From positions 17,947,469 to 18,011,468 of the forward strand of contig NC_133538.1 in NCBI RefSeq assembly GCF_048544455.1: 64,000 bases of DNA, in the 5' to 3' direction. The position numbers were made by a program, and so were the translations under genes. The notes under the pieces were generated by a model. The model saw nothing but the letters and a program-made list of their open reading frames with translations. It was not told where the DNA came from and did not search any database. The stretch's first letter is position 1, and every line of letters begins with the position of its first letter. The DNA comes from Silene latifolia. Its lineage: Eukaryota; Streptophyta; Magnoliopsida; Caryophyllales; Caryophyllaceae. Positions 1-11,333 of the stretch are shown in pieces.

Positions 1-137
1 AGCAAGACCTTTCCTAGCAATGAGAGAGTCACCATCTCGGTTTCCCGAGGTAGCAAGCACCAAACAACTATTTAGAACGAAATTTATTATAGATATGTTT
101 AACTTTAGTGAAATGCAAATACAAGTCTAATAAAACT
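1..137 (-). repeat. LTR fragment of the TGTAACACC family
   Basis: The stretch contains the 'accatctcggtttcccgagg' block and the following A/T-rich part that recur near the start of the LTRs at 3217, 15155, 17251 and 38957. Its left side lies outside the window. It abuts the start of LINE A with no clear joint. Strand is given by analogy with related LTRs, whose TATA boxes read on the minus strand. Confidence 0.6.
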
Positions 138-472
138 TCCCAAAACTTTAGTGAATGCAAAAACAATGGCGAGAAATAAGAAATCGAGTAATAGTCCTTC
201 TTTATCAAATCAAAAAACACAAAAACATGTTGATTTTGTTTTAAATTCTAAGAATAAGGGGAAAGCTCCTCAACTTCATCTACGGTTCTCATTGCAAGAA
301 TTTGAGTTGGAACTTGGATCCATTGTGGAGGATAAAGTGCTCGAAGCCCCTTACCAGGAGATACCGGAGAACCCAGAAATCAATCGCCCACCTTTGGTTC
401 AGATCACAAATGAGGATGTTTCTGGTGAGATCAATTTCTGGTCCCCTTCTATTTTCTACTATATCCTAGGAG

Positions 473-1007
473 TAGAGGTGGCAATCATTGACACGACCCA
501 AAAATACGACACGACCCAAAAATACGACACGAATCTGACACGAAGTTAGCGCGTTTGGATTAAGGCGTTATGACCCATTTAAGTAATTGGTTTGACACGG
601 ACACGCCACGAAACTTAAATGGGCCGGGTTAGGATTGAGCTCTTTTGACACGAACCCGACACGAATAACCCATTCATTTAAAAGTTTTATAATATAGTTG
701 AATTTAATCAATAATCCAACCAAACAACTTAATAATATCATTCATCATTTTTGGGATACTAGGGCTATAAATCTTAGTTTATTTTATTAGTTTATTGGGT
801 TAAACGAGTTAAATGGGTTGAAAATAACCTGCTAAAAGATAAATGGGTTAAACAGATCGGGCTACGTTATAGAAAAATTAAATGGGTTGGGTTAGGGTTG
901 AGACAAATGACCCGTTTATGTAATTGGGTCAGGTTAGGGTTGGGGTAATGATGACCCGTTTAAATTTGACACGAACATGACGGGACCTGACCTGTTTGCC
1001 AGGTCTA
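473..1007. mobile_element. hAT-like MITE with GGGT-rich interior
   Basis: The ends are imperfect inverted repeats (TAGAGGTGGCAA on the left; TAGACCTGGCAA on the right read on the other strand). They are flanked by an 8-bp TSD with one mismatch, CCTAGGAG (465-472) and CCTAGGAA (1008-1015). Eight-bp duplications are typical of hAT transposons. The inside is a degenerate run of 'tgggttaggg' and 'acacgaccc' type words with an A/T-rich centre and no ORF. It cuts LINE A ORF1. Confidence 0.8.
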
Positions 1008-1021
1008 CCTAGGAATGAACC

Positions 1022-1224
1022 TGTAACACCCCAAGTTATTGAGAGTAAGGTTGTCCCACATCGGGGAATTGAGGAGGTTGTGATATGTTTATAAGGGATT
1101 TCACCCACCACTTAGTAACAAGGCCTTGTGCTTTTGGGCTTAAGTGAGGACAATTAATGGGCCCAAAAGTGCACACCCATCTTATTGGGGTTGTGTTACG
1201 ACGGTGGCGGGTCGGGTTGTTATA
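1022..1224 (+). repeat. TRIM 5' LTR
   Basis: Starts TGTAACACCCC and ends GTTGTTATA. The last bases are TA rather than CA, in both copies. Confidence 0.93.
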
Positions 1225-1371
1225 AATGGTATCAGAGCGACCCTGCGACCGTGTGGTGAACCCGTGGTCGGGAGTACCCGGGTCACACACCTAGCGGGGG
1301 AGGATTATGGGCTTGGCTGCGGTCAAGTTGGAGTAACAACGAGGACGTTGTGTTCTTTAAGTGGGGGAGAT

Positions 1372-1574
1372 TGTAACACCCCAAGTTATTGAGAGTAAGG
1401 TTGTCCCACATCGGGGAATTGAGGAGGTTGTGATATGTTTATAAGGGATTTCACCCACCACTTAGTAACAAGGCCTTGTGCTTTTGGGCTTAAGTGAGGA
1501 CAATTAATGGGCCCAAAAGTGCACACCCATCTTATTGGGGTTGTGTTACGACGGTGGCGGGTCGGGTTGTTATA
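1372..1574 (+). repeat. TRIM 3' LTR
   Basis: Matches the 5' LTR along its whole length by eye. It is preceded by the purine run 'aagtgggggaga' and followed by the TSD GAACC. Confidence 0.93.
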
Positions 1575-2461
1575 GAACCCTTCGAGTAATGTACTAACCG
1601 GGTTTGTCAAGCTCAGGGTGTAGATAAGATTTCATTCATGCCAAATGGAATTTTCCTTATTCGTTTCAAAACAAAAGAACAACAGCAGTTTATATTAAAT
1701 AATGGTCACTTGTTATTTGATAACAAACCTGTTATTGTGAGAGAATGGAAACTGAAAACAGTTTTGATAAAACTTGATGTGAAAAGAGTTCCTATCTGGA
1801 TGAAATTATATGATTTGGAAGTGAAGTATTTAGGGGTGGAAAGCCTGAAGAAATTAAGTGGGTGGTAGGTCAGTATATTAAATGCGATGATGCTACATTC
1901 CATAAGAATTTCCTAGGTTTTGCTCGAATTTTAATTGAGGTAGATATTGGGCAGAAATTCCCGTCTGAGATCTCTTTCTCGGATGAAAATGGTAAGACCC
2001 AAACTCTTCGTGTTGTATATGGCTGGTTGCCTCTATCATGTACTGTATGCAAAGGGATGGGACATCTTGCTAATTCCTGTAGGAAGGGGAATCCCAAGCT
2101 TGTGGTGAAGAGAATATGGAAGCCTCGGGTTAATGTTGGTCCAAAGTAGATAGTCCCTAAACAGAAGGCACCTGTGCAGCCCCCTAAGAGGGTTCCTATG
2201 CAGAAACCTACACCTATTGTTCCAGTGGGGGTTGTAAACCCGGTTGTGACACCAAGAATCCCTGATGTGTAAACTTCATTGCCTTGAAGGTTTATAGCTA
2301 GGATGACGAGAACTAATAGTGGTGAGAATAGATCTTTTACTCCTGGAGGGTTATCTTTTATGGAAGCCTTCTCCAACTCTCTGCAAAAGACTATAAGGGT
2401 GATTATTGAGAATAGACATGTTTAGAAAAGGGAGTCTAGCTGTAACAACATTGATAATGAG

Positions 2462-3216
2462 TAGTTGTGGAGTTTGGAAGTTAGGGGTATGAATAATCCT
2501 ACCAAACAACTTGAAATAAAAAAGTTTATAAACCAGAATAAGGTGGAATTATTTGGGTTAGTTGAAACTAAAATAAAAAGTAGTAGTGGGAATAATGTAG
2601 GAATTAATCTTTATGAGAATTGGTCCATTTGCGCAAATTCTAGTCTTCATCCTGGAGGCAGAGTTTAGCTTATTTGGAATCCTAATTCTTATGAGGTGCA
2701 TATCCAGGACGTCACTATTCAGAATATTCATGCTCAGGTGTTTGATAAGACCATGAAGAGGGTATTTTGGTATACTATGTTGTATCGGTTGAATAAAATT
2801 GCTGAAAAGGAAGATTTATGGAGGAGTATTAGGAGATATCACTGCAATATAGCTGATCCTTGGCTAATTTATGGTGATTTTAATGCTATTCTCAATTGAA
2901 ATAAAAGAATTGGTGGGGCTAATGTCACAAATGCTGAGATCTAACCTATGAGACAACTAGTACAGGATTGCAACTTGATTGATCTTAAAGCTAAGGGTGC
3001 GTTTTACACTTGAACTAATAAGCATTATCATGGATCAAAGGTGTATAGAAGAATTGATAGAGTTTTGTGCAATGAGTGTGGATAGATGAGTATCCTAATA
3101 GTTATGGTCACTTTTTGCCCGTGGGTATTTTTGATCATTGTCCTTGTTTGATTAACTTTGAGGAGGAAAGGCAGAGAAGAGGTGCCTCATTTAAATATTT
3201 TAACATGTGATCCTTA
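2462..3216 (+). pseudogene. LINE A ORF2, endonuclease part
   Basis: Reads as the apurinic-type endonuclease domain of plant L1 ORF2: an SLEVRGMNNP start, LVETKIK, LHPGGRV, then PWLIYGDFNAILN with the catalytic GDFN block near 2868-2890, and RIDRVLCN near 3050. In-frame stops occur at about 2666, 2897, 2942 and 3013. The frame continues across the solo LTR at 3217-4611: the FKYFNMWSL block before it joins the SDFENIVGNGWN block after it once one TSD copy is removed. The enzyme would nick target DNA to start target-primed reverse transcription. Confidence 0.85.
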
Positions 3217-4611
3217 TGTAACACCCCCATACCCCAAGTGCCTTACCAGAACCACTTAAAGCATGGAAGAGCTACCATCTAGGTTACCCGAGGCAATGTA
3301 TATCAAATAGACAATAAACAAACATACTTTATTAAATATGTTTAAAGGGATACAAGTCCAAAAACCAAAACTGATAAAGTATAATACAGATGTTCCTCAA
3401 AACTGTCGAACCAACTAAAAACAATGTAAAAGAATGTCTATGACACAGTGAAAGACTTCTAAACAGCTCGTGGTGACTCAACCCAGCTATCCCATGCGTA
3501 TCGACTCATACCTGCTCACCATCCCCGAATGGATCACCACAGTTTTTAAAACATTTAAACGGGGTCAGTACTGATTACACAAACGTTACAACCAAAGCAA
3601 TACAACAATCCAATCCAACCAAACCAATCTCCATCAAATCACCACACACCTGACTACACACTAAAGTGTGTAGTCCTGCCAGAATACTCATCGCAACAAG
3701 TATTCCACACCGCCAGTGGGGGACCGCAGTCGTTCCCACCTAAGCCCCGCTCATCTCATCCGAGCGATAAACCCAAGTTCCTAAATGTGCACATCCCTTA
3801 TGTGGCGGGTTCCACAGAAGGCGAATCAAGGGCGTGAAGCCACTCCCGCAAGTAACTCCACTCAGCCGAGGATGCACCTCGCAAACCACAAACAGTTATA
3901 TAATCAACAATACAATCAACCATTATCCAATTCATTACCGATATGATATCCAACAACAACAAAAACAATAACAACAACCAATTACCAACAATGCCATGTA
4001 AACAATACTGAGTAAGGAAACCTTACTTGGAAAAGAAATCACCAAGATCGTCACAATTAGCTAATCATAACCGTTCTTCAACGAAATCACCTCCTATAAA
4101 CACACAATCATACAATCACAATCTAACATCAACAATACTCCCCAAAACCCCCAAATTACCCAATTAGGATTTCAACTAAAATCAATGAAACGATATAAAA
4201 ATCATATTAGAAGCTCACCTGCAATGCGACGGTCTCAATGGCGTAAAGAACTCAACGATCCGACGACTCTAGCCCTTAGGATTTGATAGCAATGCGAAAG
4301 AGGAGAGTAACGTAACATGTTTTTATTTCTTATGAAACTTAGAATAGGGTAAAATGACAAGAAACTGACGAAAGATGCTTTTATATCCTTCTTGCGTTGC
4401 TATAACAACCGGCAAAATAACCCGTAAGAGTCACTTACTCGATTGAGTAACTGACTTACTCGATCGAGTGCCCCTTACTCGATCGAGTGTCACACGTACT
4501 CGATCGAGTACCCAACAGGCAGACTACTGTTTTGCGTAAAAACATACTTACTGGACAAAGTAAGCCCCACTCGATAGAGTACCCATACACATAGAAAACC
4601 GTAGTATTACA
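3217..4611 (-). repeat. Solo LTR, TGTAACACC family (1395 bp)
   Basis: Starts TGTAACACCCCC and ends GTAGTATTACA. Flanked by a 5-bp TSD with one change, CCTTA (3212-3216) and CTTTA (4612-4616). No internal region is present, so it is a solo LTR left by LTR-LTR recombination. A predicted TATA box reads on the minus strand (about 4378-4386), so the sense strand is probably minus. An array of CGATCG palindromes lies 52 bp upstream of that TATA box. Confidence 0.9.
4437..4510. promoter_or_regulatory. Palindrome array ACTCGATCGAGT in LTR U3
   Basis: Four copies of a 12-bp palindrome (one copy with a T change) stand about 20 bp apart, with a further relative near 4569. They sit on the upstream side of the predicted minus-strand TATA box. 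A regulatory role is inference from position and repetition. Confidence 0.6.
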
Positions 4612-4678
4612 CTTTATCTTCCGATTTTGAGAATATAGTTGGAAATGGTTGGAACAAGGAGGTTAGAGGTAACCCTAT

Positions 4679-5543
4679 TGATACGAATATGGCTACCATT
4701 TCATCTTAGACTATGTTCAATGTATTTTGTTCATTGTTTTTGATGTTGGACTATGTTCAATGTCTTTCCTTCAAGCCTTTGTATTTAGACTACAAGTAGT
4801 AGGGACTAGATTCAATATTAGTTGTTATTTATTTTAGTATAAATAGAGGTCATCATTTGTAATAGATATTGAAGAGAGAATTGAGATGAAAAAAAAAGAT
4901 CGATGCGCTCGATAAAATTTGTTAGAGTTTGACGCAATCAAGCTTTAGCCCGAGTAATATTCAATAGGTCTTGAGTATTTTCACCATTACTCGTGTTATA
5001 GGTCTAGCACCGAGTAAATATCCCATTGACTTGAATTCGACACATGAATTCAAGGCAAATATCCCTTTGTTTTATTTATCTATTATCCGCTTCCACAAAT
5101 TCGCATCATGTATGATACGAATATGGCTACCATTTCATCTTAGACTATGTTCAATGTATTTTGTTCATTGTTTTTGATGTTGGACTATGTTCAATGTCTT
5201 TCCTTCAAGCCTTTGTATTTAGACTACAAGTAGTAGGGACTAGATTCAATATTAGTTGTTATTTCTTTTAGTATAAATAGAGGTCATCACTTGTAATAGA
5301 TATTGAAGAGAGAATTGAGATAAAAAAAAAAAGATCGATGCATTCGATAAAATTTGTTAGAGTTTGACGCGATCAAGCTTTAGCCCGAGTAATATTCAAT
5401 AGGTCTTGAGTATTCTCACCATTACTCGTGTTATAGGTCTAGCACCGAGTAAATATCCCATTGACTTGAATTCGACACATGAATTCAAGGCAAATATCCC
5501 TTTGTTTTATTTATCTATTATCCGCTTCCGCAAATTCGCATCA
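4679..5543 (+). mobile_element. Two LTRs back to back with a 4-bp spacer
   Basis: A 430-bp LTR (4679-5108, TGATACGAAT ... TTCGCATCA) is followed by only TGTA (5109-5112) and then by a second copy (5113-5543). The pair has one perfect TSD, CCTAT (4674-4678 and 5544-5548), and its removal restores the LINE A frame GNPMFQVVRKLK. The copies differ at about seven places. Each holds 'tataaatagagg' (near 4840 and 5271), a likely TATA box on the plus strand. No PBS, PPT or internal domain remains. Confidence 0.88.
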
Positions 5544-6062
5544 CCTATGTTTCAGGTGGTGAGAAAATTGAAGGGTTTAAAGGTTGAGTTGAAGCAGCTT
5601 AATAAAGAGCAAGTTGGGGATATTGAAAATCTAACTCACATTACTGAGTTAGCTCTGCAGCAGTTTCAAAACAGTTTAATTCAGGATCCTTTAAACAAAG
5701 ATTTATGTGTTGCTGAATATCAATGTGCATTTGATTTGAGGGAGTTAATAAAGGCTAGGGATCAGTTTCTTAGGCAGAAAGCAAAGTGTGAATGGATGAG
5801 AAATGGAGATGATAATACTAGTTATTTCCATGCTAGATTGAAGAGCATAAGAATCAGAAATAGAGTTTACCAGGTGAAAGATATGAACAATAAGTTGTTC
5901 GGTTCTACAGAGGAGATCCAAAGTGCTTTTGTTCAGTATTATTAATCATTGCTAAGAACTTCCAAACTTGTTACTCCTGTCAATGAGATAGTAGTGAAGG
6001 TAGAGAGATGCTTGATTGTTGATCATTATGCTATTCTCAATGCACCTGTTACTGCAGAGGAA
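5544..6062 (+). pseudogene. LINE A ORF2, linker between endonuclease and RT
   Basis: Open for about 130 codons from 5549 (MFQVVRKLKGLKVELKQLN) with the CEWMRNGDDNTSYFHA and IRNRVYQV blocks common to plant L1 ORF2 proteins. A stop is present at 5943. It breaks off at the oligo(T) run at 6063, where LINE B was inserted, and resumes near 12417 with the FGIKGDKAPGPDG block. Confidence 0.85.
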
Positions 6063-6089
6063 TTTTTTTTTTTTTTTTTTGGTAAAATG

Positions 6090-6110
6090 TAAGGAAGTAT
6101 TATATCATCA
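6090..6110. repeat. 21-bp TSD of LINE C, left copy
   Basis: Begins TAAGGAAGTATTATATCATC. The same 21 bases recur at 11231-11251 on the other side of the RTE element. The length fits target-primed insertion of a LINE. Confidence 0.93.
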
Positions 6111-8785
6111 ACAACAACAACAACATCAGAGCCTTAATCCCAAAATGATTTGGAGTCGGCTGACATGAATCATCCTTTAGAACCATTCATAGGTGAACTC
6201 ATACCTCAAAAAGCGAAAAGAAAAGGGAAAATGAGGTAAACTTACAGGTTTTAAAATCGAATTTCGGATTTCTTTTATAAAAACTTAAAATTTAAATTGA
6301 GAGGAAAGGTTAAAACGATTTTGAAAACCGAAATAGAATTAAGGATCCAGAATGCCATAAAAGTAAACCAAGTGAAAAATATATAGGAAAGTGGTCGGTA
6401 AAAAAATAATAAAAGAGAGAAGGGCATATAATTTATTTTTTAAATTAAATAAAAACACTAGAAATCAACATGTATTCTTTCCCTCCATTGTGCCCTCTCC
6501 GTCACCATACTCTCCTCAAGCCCCAGAAATCTCATATCGTGCTCTATCACTCTCAACTATGTCTGTCTCGGTCTTCCTCTACCTCTAGGGGCCTTTTCTG
6601 TTCTCCAAGTATCCGGCCTCCTAACTGATGCGTTCATAGGTCTCCTTCTCACATGGCAAAACCATCTTAGTCGGTTTTCCATCATCTTGTCCTCTATTGG
6701 CGCCACTCTTACCTTTTCCCTAATCACCTCATTCCTTAATCGATCTTTCCTTGTATGTCCGCACATCCATCTCAACATACGCATCTCCGCCACACTCATC
6801 TTTTGAATGTGACAATGTTTCACGGCTCAACACTCGGAACCGTAAAGTAAGGCAGGCCTAATTGCCGTGCGATAAAACTTCCCCTTTAATCTTTGGGGCA
6901 TATCTTTATCGCATAAAAACCCGGAAGCACCCTTCCATTTCAACCATCCCGCTTTAATTCTGTGAGCCACATCTCCGTCTAACTCCCCATCTTTTTGAAT
7001 AATAAATCCTAGATATCTGAAGAAATCTGACCCCTCAACAACATTCCCATCAAAAATAATACTTCCCGCATCTGTCGATCTCAACCCCGCCACTTTAGTG
7101 AACGGACACCTCAAATACTCAGTCTTACTCCTGCTCAACCTAAACCCACGAGTCTCTAAAGTCTGCCTCCACAATTCCAACTTTCTCTCCACCCCCTCTT
7201 TTGTCTCATCAATCAACACAATATCATCAGCAAACATCATACACCAAGGGATGTCGTCCTGAATATCCCTCGTCAACTCATCTATAACTATGGCAAAGAG
7301 AAAAGGACTAAGTGCGGAACCTTGATGCACCCCGATGGTAATGGGAAATTCTTCCGTTCTCCCAACATTAGTGCGAACACTTGCACTAGCCCCCTCATAC
7401 ATGTCCTTTATGAGGTCAATATATTTTCGAGACACACCCTTTCTCACCAAAGCCCACCAAAGTACTTCTCTTGGTACCCTATCATATGCCTTTTCCAAGT
7501 CAATAAAAACCATATGCAAGTCCTTCTTCTTGTCCCGATGTTGTTCCATCAACTGTCTCATGATAAAAATCGCATCCATAGTCGATCTCCCGGGCATAAA
7601 TCCAAATTGGTTATCCGAGATGTCTACACATCTCCTAAGCCTTTGCTCGATTATCCGCTCCCACAACTTCATCGTATGACTCATGAGTTTGATTCCCCGA
7701 TAGTTGGAACACTCTTGAACATCACCTTTGTTCTTGTACAAAGGGACAAGAGTGCTTCTCCTCCAAGCTGATGGCATCTTGTTGGTCCTCCAAATTTTGT
7801 TGAAGAGCATGGTTACCCATTCGATCCCTTTCTCCCCGAAGCACCTCTAAACTTCTATGGGTATACCATCCGGACCCTCTGCTTTCTTTGACCCCATCAT
7901 CCTTAACGCCTTTCGAACTTCACTCTTTTGTATTCTACGCACAAATTCCCGATTAACCATGCTTGGTGTTACTTCTACATCCCCAAAACCTTGTTCCTGA
8001 TGTCCATTGAATAAGGTATCAAAGTAAGAACTCCATCTAGCCTTTATATCGCTATCCTGAACCAGAACCTTGTCGTCCATATCTTTCACACACCTAACTC
8101 TCCCAATATCTCTCGTCTTTCGGTCTCTTATACGAGCCAGTTTATAGATATCCTTCTCTCCTTCTCTCGTGTCCAACCTGACATACACTTCTTGGTTAAC
8201 TTTTGCCCTCGCATCCCGTCTTCGCCTTTTTAGCACTGTCTAGCCTCCTTGTACTTTTCAAAGTTCTCATCACTCATGCATTTCCCCAAAACCTTATAGC
8301 ATTCACGTTTTGTCTTTATCGCTTGTTTCACCTCATCGTTCCACCAAGATGTGTCCTTACTTGATGGTCTATTCCCTTTAGATTCCCCTAACACCTCCCT
8401 CGCCAAATCCTTTACAACATGCTCCAATTTATCCCACGTTGCATCAACATCTTTCTCCTTGCAATCCGACCAAATATCGCTACTTCCAACCTTATCCAAA
8501 AACGCTTGTTGGTTTTCCCCTTGTAGCTTCCACCACTTGATTCGTGCCTCACCGATTATCTTTCTCTTCCTCAAGTCTCTCTTACCCCGAAAATCAAGCA
8601 CCACTAGTTTATGTTGTGTTGTGGCACTTTCCCCGGGTATGACCTTGCAATCGGTGTACTCTTTCCTCCACACATTCCTTACCAAAAGGAAGTCAATTTG
8701 ACTAGCATTTCCTCCACTCCTATAAGTCACCAAATGAGAATGTCTTTTCTCGAACCAAGTGTTCATTACACCCAAGTTATATGCC

Positions 8786-10246
8786 TGATACGGTCGTTAT
8801 GTACCAAAAATAAATACCTAAATATAACTAACAGAAGCTAGCGATAAGTAGGGTCGATCTCCACAGGGAGGCGGTTTACTATCTACTTGTCTATCCTATC
8901 TGTCTAATGTCACTATTTGGGGGTTTTGATTGTTGAACTAAACTAATGAAGCTAAGGCAAGAGAGAGAAGTAAGAGAATTTAACAGATAAAAGAGAGAAA
9001 TATGCTAGGAGTCGGTCTACCGTGGCAGCTACACTATCGGGTCAACTGAGTCGATTAAACTATTGATAAGAAAGGCTATGGTCGTCACCTTTCGGTCCTT
9101 AAACCGCCCTAGGGTCTCCTAACTTAGCTTTCGCCCTAATTAGGTATCACCTATTGTAATTAAGCAAGCCTTCCCTTCCAATCTTTCGATCCAGGTCGGG
9201 GTTAACTAGATAAATTGGTCTTCTGCATGCATTCATTCAACCTAATAACAATTAAATTGCCTAATACAATTCTTATCGCAAGACTAATCTAATCAAGTCG
9301 ATCCTAACATATTTCTACCACGGCTTCCCTAATCCTAACATATTAAGGGGAATTAGCTAGACATGGAATAAATGAGAACAAGAAATAAAGAATAAGAAGG
9401 AACAATAAACATTAAATTAAAGAGAGAAAAGGGAAGAAAGAATTACTGGAATTAATCCGGAAATTAAGAACAAAGTATCAGTAGCAATGATAGAGCAAAG
9501 TAACGTCTGACAGTGTCAGATGAAAAAAGGGGAGGGTTTACAATGATGTCCTACTCCTATTTATAAGAAAAATAGGATTTATTAACCTAATTGACGGAAT
9601 TAAAGCTAAAAAGCCCAACCCATCAGCGAAACCACTAAAACCACTCGATCGAGTAAACTAAAGCTTAAACCACTCGATCGAGTGGAATAACCACTCGATT
9701 CCACTCGATCGAGTAAATCAATAAGTGCAACTACTCGATCGAGTAGAAAAAGGACTCGATCGAGCATAATTCTACTCGATCGAGTACTTTCCAGCGCACA
9801 ATTTCCTGCTTCGCGCACTGAACTTTAAACGGCTACCATTTCTTCGTTATTTGGGCAAACAGGGTGATTCCGGTGGCATTGGAAAGCTAAAAGGACAAAT
9901 TTTCATCTCCAATTAGAATCACCTGAATATCTGTTGTAGAAACCGAGATATGGCTCTCCAAAATAGGCACTAGCAATTTGAAGTTCTTCCTTTGCTCGCC
10001 TAGCTATCTTTCTTCTTTGCGCATCTCAAAATAGCTACATTCCCGCTCCAAATTTACTCTTCATCCAAATGCATGCTAAACGGACGGTAAAAGGCTTGAT
10101 TTCACTACTTTTGGGTTCATTCCTGCAAATAAGACAAAATAACCCAAAGTAGCATATTCGGGGCATTTCGTAGCATAAAACCACGATAAAAGCATAGAAA
10201 TACGTGCATAAATTAGGCTAAAAGACTATATAAAATGCACGTATCA
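8786..10246 (-). repeat. Solo LTR, TGATACGG family (1461 bp)
   Basis: Starts TGATACGGTCG and ends GCACGTATCA, with a perfect 5-bp TSD ATGCC (8781-8785 and 10247-10251). A TATA box reads on the minus strand (plus 'tatttata', 9559-9566), so the sense strand is probably minus. The block 'gtcgatctccacaggg' near 8851 resembles 'gtcgaacacaagg' in the LTR at 53209, which suggests the two families are related. It interrupts the endonuclease of LINE C. Confidence 0.92.
9643..9787. promoter_or_regulatory. Palindrome array ACTCGATCGAGT in LTR U3
   Basis: Several copies of ACTCGATCGAGT and close relatives lie 77-220 bp upstream of the predicted minus-strand TATA box of this LTR. They are of the same kind as in the TGTAACACC-family LTRs, although the two LTRs differ in their ends and most of their sequence. 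Confidence 0.6.
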
Positions 10247-11230
10247 ATGCCAAAGCAAAGTCTAATATGTCACTTCCCGCTTCATTTATCTCCCCGAACC
10301 CAAAACCTCCATGAATGTTCTGGAAGCCAACTCGGCTAGTACCCACATGCCCATTGAGGTCACCACCAATGATCAATTTCTCTCCAATAGGGACTCGTTC
10401 TACAACCTCTTCCAGATCTTCCCAGAAGGCTCGTCGAAAAGAAGCATCCAAACCTACTTGAGGTGCGTAAGCACTTATAACAGTCACCACCTCATCCCCA
10501 ACTACAAGCTTAATGCTCATAATCCTATCACTCTTTCTTGATACCTCTACCATATCATCGATGTAATCTTTATCAATGACAATACCCACTCCATTGCGAC
10601 TTTTGTCTTTATCCGTGTACCAAAGCTTATAACCCCAAGGCGCTATCACCCTTGCTTTATCTCCGACCCACTTTGTCTCTTGTAGGCACATTATATGCAC
10701 TCTCCTCCTTTTCATAACCTCCCCTACCTCAGCTAATCTCCCTGTCAAAGAGCCAACATTCCAAGTACCAAAACTTAACCTACTACCCTTCCTCAAGTCA
10801 TGTCCTGATTTCTTTACCCGCTCTTGATCATGCTTCCTAGATCCAAATCTATTTGACACCACACCCATACTTCGAGGTGGCGCGCCACTTTTGGGCGACG
10901 ACCTAATAACCCTTGCATATTTTTCACTACACCCGGGTCTAGAAGATGTAGCGCACCCTTGCCTATTTGACACCACCCCCAGATGTAAAGATGGCGCGTC
11001 ACTTCCGGGCGACGACCTAGCAACCCTCACATACTTTTCACTACACCCGGGTCTAAGAAGTGCAGCGCGTCGCTTCTGAGGAGACGCCCCAAAGATGTTC
11101 AAATTCTGATTCATGTCCATAAAATGTGACTAAGTTTTTATGCTGGCTGCCACAGACCTACCGCAACCCTCCTTCTTTATCCGGGCTTGGGACCGGCAGT
11201 GAATGCCCGAAAAACACTCACGGGCGGAGT

Positions 11231-11251
11231 TAAGGAAGTATTATATCATCA
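11231..11251. repeat. 21-bp TSD of LINE C, right copy
   Basis: Same 21 bases as 6090-6110. It marks the 5' end of LINE C and the point where LINE B resumes. Confidence 0.93.
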
Positions 11252-11333
11252 AATGGGCAAAATTACATCATCGCTTACAATTTTGTGTTAGATACGCTTA
11301 CATTCAAGCTAATATCCAACAAAATCAACATAC

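Larger units (their letters stand above)
1022..1574 (+). mobile_element. TRIM retrotransposon with apparently identical LTRs
   Basis: Two 203-bp direct repeats (1022-1224 and 1372-1574) that look identical by eye enclose only 147 bp. Just after the first repeat is a primer binding site TGGTATCAGAGCG (1227-1239), matching the initiator-tRNA-Met type. Just before the second is a polypurine tract (about 1359-1370). The 5-bp TSD GAACC is perfect (1017-1021 and 1575-1579). No coding capacity is present, so it must have used enzymes from another element. The LTR has the common plant TRIM words 'tcccacatcggg' and 'tataagg'. Identical LTRs mean a recent insertion. Confidence 0.95.
151..2149 (+). pseudogene. 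LINE A ORF1 (DUF4283/CCHC gag-like protein), broken
   Basis: Reading starts near the ATG at 166 (MARNKKSSN). The N-terminal part runs to the SPSIFYYILG block at 472. A hAT-like MITE and a TRIM then interrupt it, and it resumes near 1580 with a VLTGFVK-like block. The middle part (1638-2000) looks like the DUF4283 domain of plant LINE ORF1 proteins. It ends in a CCHC zinc knuckle, CTVCKGMGHLANSC (about 2040-2082), followed by a basic and proline-rich tail. In the family this protein binds the element RNA. A frame break near 1865 and a stop at 2147 show it is dead. The domain call rests on motif pattern only. Confidence 0.75.
6557..11120 (-). pseudogene. LINE C ORF: endonuclease plus reverse transcriptase (RTE)
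   Basis: Starts MDMNQNLNIFGAS near 11118. The N-terminal region has two copies of an RPGCSEKY...RSSP...GVVSNR segment. The endonuclease follows, with FGTWNVGSLTGR, CLQETKW and GGDLNGHVG. After the solo LTR the same frame resumes at 8775, since removing LTR plus TSD (1466 bp) keeps the phase. The RT has AYDRVPREVLW, VHQGSALSPFLF and the catalytic FADDIVLI block (about 7215-7240). The C-terminal RWMCGHTRKDRLRNE block is typical of the RTE clade. Damage is light: one frameshift near 8233 and stops at about 7847 and 6827, the latter probably from a Trp codon. Confidence 0.92.
6111..11230 (-). mobile_element. LINE C: near full-length RTE-clade LINE
   Basis: About 3.66 kb without its nested LTR, bounded by the 21-bp TSD. 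On the minus strand the 3' end carries a (TTG)n tail (plus-strand 'acaacaacaacaac' at 6109-6124) in place of poly(A), a hallmark of RTE elements. The 5' end has a conserved leader just before the ATG at 11118. One ORF holds the endonuclease and RT. A solo LTR (8786-10246) splits the endonuclease part. Confidence 0.92.

Noticed and set aside
1022-1574. Cassandra-type TRIM with a 5S rRNA promoter
   Set aside because: The LTR has none of the 5S box A/C words I would expect; only the general TRIM layout fits.
4971-5945. A protein starting MSI[F/L]TITRVIG repeated at 4971 and 5406
   Set aside because: It is a chance frame through the two copies of the 430-bp LTR.
7322-8841. Plus-strand frames of 114-149 codons at 7322-8841
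   Set aside because: Shadows of the RTE ORF that reads on the minus strand over the same bases.
9606-9818. Minus-strand frame rich in LLDRV repeats
   Set aside because: Produced by the ACTCGATCGAGT palindromes read in one frame, not a protein.
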